From the NCBI GenBank assembly GCA_006384855.1, contig VCJN01000801.1:42615-106614 (forward strand): a stretch of 64,000 nucleotides of DNA, written 5' to 3'. A program made the translations under genes and the position numbers. How positions within the stretch are numbered: position 1 is the first letter of the stretch; each line of letters begins with the position of its first letter. Positions 57,064-64,000 of this stretch are shown here, one piece after another. The notes below the pieces were generated by a model. The model was not told where the DNA came from, ran no database searches, and saw only the letters and a list, made by a program, of their open reading frames with translations. The stretch comes from Tetraselmis striata. Its lineage: Eukaryota > Chlorophyta > Chlorodendrophyceae > Chlorodendrales > Chlorodendraceae.

Positions 57064-58722
57064 GGCACAGCAGTACTCGGCGCCGGCGGCTCGCAGCGGC
57101 GGGGGTTGGTAGGAGCTAGTCAGTGGCGCTCACGCTTTGCGCATGGTATTAAAGCGTCCAGCAATTCAGCCGGCGGTTTGTGGCCGTTGGCCGTTGCGTC
57201 GTCGCCATGGAGCTTGTGATTAGACGTTAAAGTACAGTATGGCGAAAGTGTCACACGATTACGGGTTGCCGCGCGAGGCGCGATGTGGGTACAATGTACT
57301 GTGGGGATGGCACATATATACTACCGGTAGCATTGATATTGGTAGCAATTACGGAACGCGGGCAGCCGGGCACTTCATTGCGACTACTGAGAGCCTAGCA
57401 GAAAAGTGGCGATTACACGGTAGATACGGTGATTACAAGCCTATTCCGTGGGATAATCGCGATTACGGGCCATTACAATGTAATTACGAGACAGTCTGGG
57501 AGGCTAGTAGTGAGACCCGGCAGCGGCGTACGGCGCGTTCAGGCGTGTCCGCCACACCACGAAGACACTACCTACCTACTTCATCGCCGACGCCGCAGCA
57601 ACGGCTCGTTGGAGCGAGCTCATGCGAGGTAGCATCGAGACTCTCTACCGCACAGACGATTGGGGCGCCAAGGTGCTCGATCTGCTGACTACCTCGCTCA
57701 CGGCTAGCATCTACTCCAACTACGAAGGCAAGATTCGTCTGTTCGCCGAGTTTTGCATCGACGAGGAAGGCATCTCCCCCCTGGACTGCACCGAGGCTAC
57801 ATGCATCCGCTATCTCGCATGGATCGCGGAGCGCGGCACCATCGGTGCCGGATCTCTGCAACCCTACCTCTTAGCCATCAACACCTTCATGCATCACACC
57901 GGTCGAGATGACGCCCCGGCCACCGGCCCAGCCATCATCGACATTAAGTGGGCACTTAAAATCCGTCAGCTCAAGACTATCGAGGAGCTGCGGCGCGCCC
58001 CCCTTCCCTATGACGTCATCACCAACATTCTTGACGACCTTGCTGACCCTTCCATAACCACCCCCGGCTACGGAACCATCCTCCGCAAGGGCGCCGCGGT
58101 ATGCTCAACATTCATGTTTTACTCGTGTGGCGCGTCCAGCGTCTCTTGCCGACTCCGCGACATGGCCGTGGGCCCCATCACCCTCTACGTTAACCGCGAG
58201 AAGGGGGGACATCGCAAGCGTCGAGATGGGTTCAAGCCCCTACTCCAAATCCCTGCCACCGCCGTGCCCGCGTGGACAACCCTTCTCCGCCGCTTCATCG
58301 CTTATCGCGACGCAGCGTTCCGGGCAGCCCCCTCCGCGAAGCAAGCGGACCGATTCCGGGCGCTCCCTGGCGACAAGACTACACCGCCCCTCACATGGAA
58401 CGCCTCCACCCTCGGCGACTGGCTCACGGGGGCCGTCGCCCGCATCAATCGAGCCCCCCCCCCCCCCCCCCCCCCCCCCCGCCCCCTCCCCCCGAAGGAT
58501 TCGTGTGGACCTCGCACTCCTTACGGAAGGGCGCGGCGTCTGGCGCAAATGCAGCTGGCGTGCCCCTGGATAAAATTCGCCACTAGGGCGGCTGGACCCG
58601 CAATTCTGCATTCATCAACGACTGCATCGACCCGACGACGCTTCCTAGGCCCGCGTGCGACGTCGCACGCTAATATGCAGAACCAAAGTTTGGTCCAATC
58701 CTTGATCCAAAGTCGCGAAGGC
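56561..58722. mobile_element. Tyrosine-recombinase unit with 77-bp terminal direct repeats
   Basis: TAGGCCCGC...GCGAAGGC stands at 56561-56637 and 58646-58722, the same length, with 5 differences in 77 (about 93% identical). Between them two ORFs point away from each other: an ORF with a possible zinc motif (-) and a tyrosine recombinase (+). The 3' ends of both ORFs lie in the repeats. No reverse transcriptase is present. It could be a DIRS-derived or Crypton-like element; the family is not assigned. The recombinase is broken, with about two breaks. Confidence 0.55.
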
Positions 58723-58734
58723 CCCCATGAATAG
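57622..58734 (+). pseudogene. Tyrosine recombinase of DIRS/Crypton-like type
   Basis: Integrase-type enzyme that would move the unit by strand exchange through a Tyr nucleophile. The N-terminal core-binding half is clear (YSNYEGKIRLFAEFCIDEEG, then LAWIAERGTIGAGSLQPYLL). The catalytic half has a region reading LRDMAVGPITLYVNREKGG, with a Lys in the beta-hairpin position, and HSLRKGAASGAN, the HxxR box, followed by GVPLDKIRH. A run of more than 20 C lies within the gene at 58457-58481. The ORF ends inside the right direct repeat. It is treated as a fossil because a retroelement origin cannot be excluded; it appears broken, with about two breaks. Confidence 0.6.
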
Positions 58735-58774
58735 AGTGCATGCGACTTTGTAGCCTGCTTGATTTGCTTTGATG

Positions 58775-60040
58775 TATATTGGTGTGAATTACAAAAAGCC
58801 AGGATCAAGTCCACCTACCGTTGAAAGCAGTGCCAAAAGATCGCAAAAGGAGCTGACGGCATTTCTAGACCAGGCCAACAAGTCTCGGCTTCGAAATGAG
58901 GTGTGCGCTCTCCCTGCCACATGCAGGGATCGGATCTTGTTCAACGAGCTCGATGCGGCGCCGGGCATGTGGAAAGTGGCCATCCCACCGCGCGGACGGT
59001 CATGACTCCGCATGAGCTGCGGGAGGTCGCGGCCGGGTACTTCTTTCTGCCTGGCCCGTGCTTGGCCCCGGTGGTTGGGCGCCAGATCATTCTGCCCTCG
59101 ACAGAGCACAACCCCGTCACTGTTGACCTATACGGCGACGCGCTCATGAACCTCCCGGCACATGGAGACGCCCACTGGCGTGTACAACACGACGATATCG
59201 CAGACGCCTTCCGCGATCACTGTGTTCACGATCTGGGTATCGTTGTACGCCGGAAGGTGGATTACTTGTTCCAGCAGGCAGTGCCTCTCGGCAACACCGT
59301 ACCCATGGATGAACTCGAGGACCTAGTGCCAGACGCAAAGCTCTCCCTTCCGGCGTTCAACGTCGTGACCGGGAGCTATGACCCCCGGAGCTTGAAACCC
59401 ACGTTGCTAGAGTTCAAGGCTATGCGGTACGGGGTCAAGTACACTGCAATGCCCCGGGCCACGGCTGTGGATCGGTTTGAGCGCTCCTTGATGTTGGGCG
59501 ACATACAACGGGGGTTGGCAGCGCGAGATGCGGCGTGAACGGAGCCTAGACAGAAGGGCCCTCTTCGAGACATCCTGGATATGTCGGAGTACACGGGCAT
59601 GGTCTTCGGCACAATGGGTGAGGTGAGCAAGGAGGTACGCCGCACCGGGCGCGGTGTCGCATGCTTGGCTGCGGATCGGGGTGCCCTCTCATCGCGGGGC
59701 ACTCGGTGAACCACCCGGGCTCACCAGGAGGCCTTACTTGCAAGAGATTTCCTCGGGGTCCTGAGCTTGGTGGCGGCTCGAGAGCGTGCTCGCTGCCTCA
59801 TCGGACGTCGCAGATTCGTCTGCCATCCCGTTGCCGAAGCTGCACATACAGCACGTCCGAGGATCACCCTCACACACACGTGCGCGCGTGGCCCGGACTC
59901 TGAACCGTGCGCGCATCACTCATCCATCCCGCCTCATGCGGGATGCGGGCCGCTTTAGGCGGCTTGCTGTGTTGATTTTTTAGTATTACTTTTAGCTGTA
60001 GGTGGATTTGTTACTGCCCTTCTTGTAATTCACACCAGTG
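58775..60040 (+). mobile_element. LINE-like element family 3, copy 2
   Basis: Clearly similar to 6428-7608 over the ORF (58840-59958) and tail. It differs in having a one-base frame change near 58987 and in-frame stops at about 59536 and 59707. The left edge (58779-58797) carries the tail motif inverted (TGGTGTGAATTACAAAAAG), while the right edge (60021-60039) carries it direct, so here the motif looks like a terminal inverted repeat. A 5' inversion during LINE insertion would also explain it. Confidence 0.6.
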
Positions 60041-60508
60041 TGCACAGAGCTATGTGCACATAGCGATTCTAAGTATTGGATGGGGGTTACCGACGTCTGT
60101 GCTGACCAACCCTCCGGTTGCACACTACTCACTACTGAGGCTACATAAGGATTACTAGAGTGTTTGTCTCAGGATTGTCCACCCTGTGCTGGCGGGCATG
60201 TCTCGGACAACTGCTTGACTTTTAAAAACTTTCTCCCTGTGACCAAAACTTTTTATGACGCTCTCCCTGTAACCAAAAAGATTATTATTTACATGAGCTA
60301 GCAGCAGAAGGCGATAACCAAAAAGATACTTTTTAAAACACCGGCGGAAGCGGCGGCCTACATCCTACCTATACCTGAGGATATGGCTGGCAGCAGAAGC
60401 GATTACCGACTAATAGTGGGCAGCGAGACTTCAGAGTGGCGAATGAGGGGCTACTAGCCACCTGCAGCGCAGCGCCCAGGCAACCTTCTGTTACACTGCG
60501 CGCTCGCC
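60041..60508. other. Upstream region of the aminopeptidase gene
   Basis: Contains a 33-base minus-strand tail of LINE family 4 at 60286-60318. The proximal 200 bases probably hold the promoter and 5' UTR. No clear TATA box is seen. Confidence 0.4.
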
Positions 60509-63500
60509 ATGCCACTTTATGAGGGTCACGGAATCGACGGTGGCGCGCCACTGCCTGCCGGCGGTGCGGGCGAGATGGAGCTGGACTTCAGCGACGACGA
60601 GATGCTGCTGGTTGAACCCCCCCCCCTCCCCCCCCCCCCCCCCCCCCCCCCCCCCGCTGCCCTCTCCTTGCGCATCTGCTCCTCCTCAGCGGAAGAGAGC
60701 GCCGCGCGGGCTGGATGCTGCAGCCGGACTGAGGGAGAGTTCCGGTGAAGGGCCATCGGGGTCGCGGACGGCGGATCCCTGCGCAATGCCGCTGCCGCTG
60801 CTTACCCCCGCCCCACTGCCCCACCCCCCGGACCCGCGCGTGCGCCGGCAGGACTGGGAGCAGTACGCGGGCATGCGCCGCACACGCCTCTGCGGCTGCG
60901 AGTGTACCGCCGCGCTCCCCTTCCTATCCAGCCTGCCGCCCTCCTGGTGGTACCGCTACAGCATGCGCCAGCGGCGGCTGCTGCTGAGTGAGAATCCCCC
61001 TACTCCTCCCCCCCCCCCCCCCCCCCCCCACCCCCCCCCCCCCCCCTTGTGCCTCCTATGGCCACTACCCACTCAGCCCATCCACCCCGTGTGCGCTGCC
61101 TCATCTACTGGCCCTGGTGCCAGACACTGCCGCACCGCCCCATCTGGCTCCTCATGCCGACGATTGCCCATCCAATCGCAGGTATATGCGGCTGCTGCTC
61201 CTGCTCTGTCGCCACCGTGCTCATCCTCATGGCCATTTTCTGGTCGTCCTCAGGTAGCCCCCCCTCCCCCCCCCTTCTCTCCTTAACATAAACACACAGC
61301 TGCTGACGCACTACAAGCCCTTACTATATATATAGTATAGGCCTTACTATAAGCCTCAAATCGGACTTGAATGCAGTCTATGAGAACATTCGCTATAGTT
61401 ATGATACTATCTCATCTGTATCTGCCATCTGATGTAGGCAGGCAGGTGTCCTTGTCGGCCCTCATACACACGCACCTGCACCCGCACACCCCATCTCCTA
61501 CAGCCATCTCTGCCCCCCCCCCCCCCGCGGCCTCTGAACAGGCCAATCCACCTCATCACCCTCCCACCCGCCCAGGAGCGCTCCAGCGCCAGGCGTCTCC
61601 TCCGGCGGCCGCGCAGCTGCCAGAGCTGTGCGGGTGGACGGGATTCCGTCTCCCGGAGGTAGGGCCCGCGGGGGCGAGGAGCAGCACGGGGCAACAAGGC
61701 GGCAGCCGGGCAACGCGGCAGCGGGGCAGCAGTGAGAATGCCCCCCCCCCCTTCCCCCCCCCCAAAAACACACACACCTTCTCTCCCCTCAGGTTTTCGT
61801 CCCGGAGACGTACACCCTGGAGTTCAACTTATCTGGGCTGGACGCCGCCCCGCAGCAGCCGGTGACTGTGGAGGTGCGCCCGCCACTGGCCCCTCCATCA
61901 TTCACTTCTCACCACTCTCACCACGGGGGCACAGGGAGCATGCCCAGCCGGCAGCCAGCAGCCTGGTCCCGGTAGCAGCATGCTAACGCCGCCGCCCCTA
62001 ACCCACTTGTGGCACCCCATGCTGCGGGTCCCCGCTGACACTGCAAGACTGCCTCTCGCGCTCTCCCGCTCTCCCCCATCCCGCCGCCGCCCAGGGCAGC
62101 GTGGTCATCGACATCACCGCGCTGGGCGCCTTCCGCTGCCTGCCGCTGCATGCGGCTCTCGACAGCATGGACATCACCTCGGCGTCTGTCGGCGCCGTTG
62201 CGGGTGCGTGATACCCCCCCCCCCCCCCTGTGTTGCATCGAGTCAAGAGGGGTGGGGGTGGGGGAGGGGGGAGCTTCGCATGCCTTGCCCGCCTGAATTA
62301 ATGATCAGACCTGCCATCTGAGCCCATGCCCCCCCCCCCCCCCCCCCCTCCTCCCCGCCTCTCGATCCTGCGATCCCTGGAGCAGGCACAGTCGAACGCT
62401 CCCCGGGCTTCGCGACCTCGGGCATCGTGCTGCTGGAAGTGCCGCGGGAGCTGGCGGCGGGGCAGCACCGCGTGGCGCTCCGCTTCCGCTACCCCCTCGC
62501 CGCCTCCCTCTCCGGCCTCTACATGAGCTCCTTCACGGGTCCGGATGACCCCCCCCCCCTCCCTCCTCTTTATTGAACTCTGCTGCCCCCCTCTCCTGCT
62601 GCCCAGGACATGTGCCCCCCTTCCTCTTCCCTTCACCCCAAAATTCACTCACCTCTGCGTGCCAACAGACTCGGAAGGCGCGGCGCAGGTCCTGGCCGTG
62701 ACGCAGTTTGAGTCGACCAGCGCGCGGCAGGTACGCTGCAGCAGTGATGGGGGCTTTGCGCAAGGTTGAGGCGGGCGTGGCCCGGGGGGGGGGGGGGGGG
62801 GGATAGGACATGCACCTAAGGAGGCAGGGGATGGTTTGCGTGCGTATCACGTGGGCGTCCGCTATGGATCCCCTGCTGGAACCCCCCTCACTCTCTCAAC
62901 CCCCGTTTCCTTGGCCCTCATCACGGAGCCAGCGGTCAATCTTCAACTCCGTACGCTGCAGTCTGTTGAAAGACTTGGTCTGGCCGATGCACGAACGACG
63001 CCCTGATTTCTCAACACGCATGTCCCAACACATAGCTGCATCGGCGCTAAGGTTGGTGACTGACAAGATGCATCAACCCTTTGGTGCGCAATCGATCAGA
63101 CGCATCGGCGCTCCATTGTATCGCACCCCAATTCGCCCAATGCGGGAAACAAAGGGAAATTACTCCTTTACGCATGAAACACGCCAGCCGGGATGGCACT
63201 CGTAAGATGCGCATCCATACTTTGGTATGGAATGTATTCAATCACAGCATGTTGCAACTGCGTCGGAACTCGCCAGTCTATTAGGGTGGACGTTCGGCGA
63301 TCGGAATAGATTAGAAATTAATAGAATAGAAAATGTCTTGATAATTGGCTTGTCTTGAAATATATCGTCCTGGTAGTAATCAGGTTTATTGCAATCGGTA
63401 CCGTATTGGTACCTTACCTCGTTCATGGCAAGCGGTACCTTACCGTACTCGTACCACGCTAGAAGGGTGACAAATTTAAACACGGCCAGGTACCGTCATT

Positions 63501-63837
63501 TAGCATCAATTGGCACCTACGCGCTAGTCAGACAAAGGGTACGTATGTCATGGTTCTCCGCATTTGGACCTCAAGCATGGCTGCGGACCCCTGACTCCTG
63601 TGGCCGGCCACCCCCTGTCTCCAGGCGTTCCCCTGCTTCGACGAGCCCGCGATGAAGGCGGCGTTCCAGGTGAGCGTGGTGGCGCCCGCCGGCATGCAGG
63701 TGCTGGGCAACATGCCGGCGGCGGGCGTGGAGCCGGCGGGCGCCGGCCTGCGCCGCCACGCCTTTGCCACCACACCCGCCATGAGCACCTACCTCGTCGC
63801 GCTCGTGGCGGGCCGTCTGGAGCGGGTGTCTGCGCAG
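60509..63837 (+). CDS. M1-family membrane aminopeptidase, N-terminal exons (partial at right)
   Basis: Zinc metallopeptidase that removes N-terminal residues from peptides. The window holds the start and the N-terminal beta-sandwich domain; the GAMEN and HEXXH sites lie beyond the right edge. GT-AG exons that join in phase: 60509-60610 (MPLYEGHGIDGGAPLP; acidic ELDFSDDEM), 60690-60987, 61077-61253, 61576-61658 (ELCGWTGFRLPE), 61793-61873 (VFVPETYTLEFNLSGLD), 62095-62203, 62396-62538 (LSGLYMSSFTG), 62669-62730 (AVTQFESTSARQ) and 63625-63837 (AFPCFDEPAMKAAFQVSV, then TTPAMSTYLVALVAG), all matching family motifs. The third exon encodes CSCSVATVLILMAIFW, a likely signal anchor, which suggests a type II membrane protein with its catalytic domain outside or in the lumen. 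Start choice: first ATG before an acidic stretch and an in-phase donor. Most introns carry C runs. Confidence 0.9.
62731..63624 (+). other. Long intron of the aminopeptidase gene
   Basis: 894 bases against about 80-320 for the other introns. It contains a G run (62786-62803) and AT-richer sequence at 62960-63560 unlike the flanking gene, probably an old insertion. No ORF or terminal repeat is recognised in it. Confidence 0.5.
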
Positions 63838-64000
63838 GTGCCCCCCCTCCCCCCCTCCCCCTCTCTCCACCCCCCGTGCACCACCCCCCGCTTTTAGGGT
63901 TTTAGTGTCAGGATTTCTGTACCATAATCGGATTGTAACTTGTCAATGCATCTGGAACCCGATTCTGACGGCCTGATTTCCAGACGAATTCCAGAATTCC

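Noticed and set aside
60519-62850. Poly-proline and poly-glycine ORFs across aminopeptidase introns
   Set aside because: They run through C or G homopolymers and are cut by introns in the in-phase gene model.

Overview
The window is nuclear DNA from a eukaryote, most likely a unicellular alga. Two host genes with GT-AG introns sit at its edges, and the roughly 57 kb between them is almost all mobile elements, their remains and satellites. A green-lineage affinity is suggested by the dynamin at the left edge, whose FVGGSNAV stretch resembles plant DRP3 proteins. I cannot name the species. Host exons are very GC-rich, and most host introns carry long runs of C on the sense strand.

Left edge (146-2977, +): C-terminal half of a dynamin-related fission GTPase. 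Right edge (60509-63837, +): N-terminal half of a membrane-anchored M1 aminopeptidase. Both run off the window.

3394-16453: first copy of a duplicated block (segments A, B, C). Several elements split it: 3' fragments of a LINE family, a LINE-like C-terminal ORF (6396-7544), and an intron-rich gene at 8486-13266 that encodes a Crypton-type tyrosine recombinase ending in a GCR1_C DNA-binding domain. The second block copy lies at 34113-42799. It has the same order and orientation but lacks these insertions and carries a young Copia element instead. Segment C of both copies holds an intact 169-codon minus-strand ORF of unknown function.

16500-21500: a third LINE copy, a tRNA-derived SINE-like piece and two tandem satellites. 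21600-29191: an old chromovirus-type Ty3/Gypsy fossil on the minus strand with candidate short LTRs, one of them split by a LINE. 29275-34000: a tyrosine recombinase remnant and another gag-protease LTR fossil.

42800-55060: a patchwork of LINE C-terminal fragments, two related terminal-inverted-repeat (TIR) elements, a fold-back element, a pogo-like DDE transposase gene (minus) with an internal duplication, and a further TIR element. 56561-58722: a compact unit with 77-bp direct repeats at its ends, carrying a tyrosine recombinase (+) and a divergent ORF with a possible zinc motif (-). 58775-60040 is a second copy of the LINE-like C-terminal ORF.

The most notable points are the recombinase/GCR1_C gene with its apparently empty paralogous site, the divergent recombinase unit, and a 9-bp motif (TAGTCGCTA) that occurs 16 times, often at element borders.
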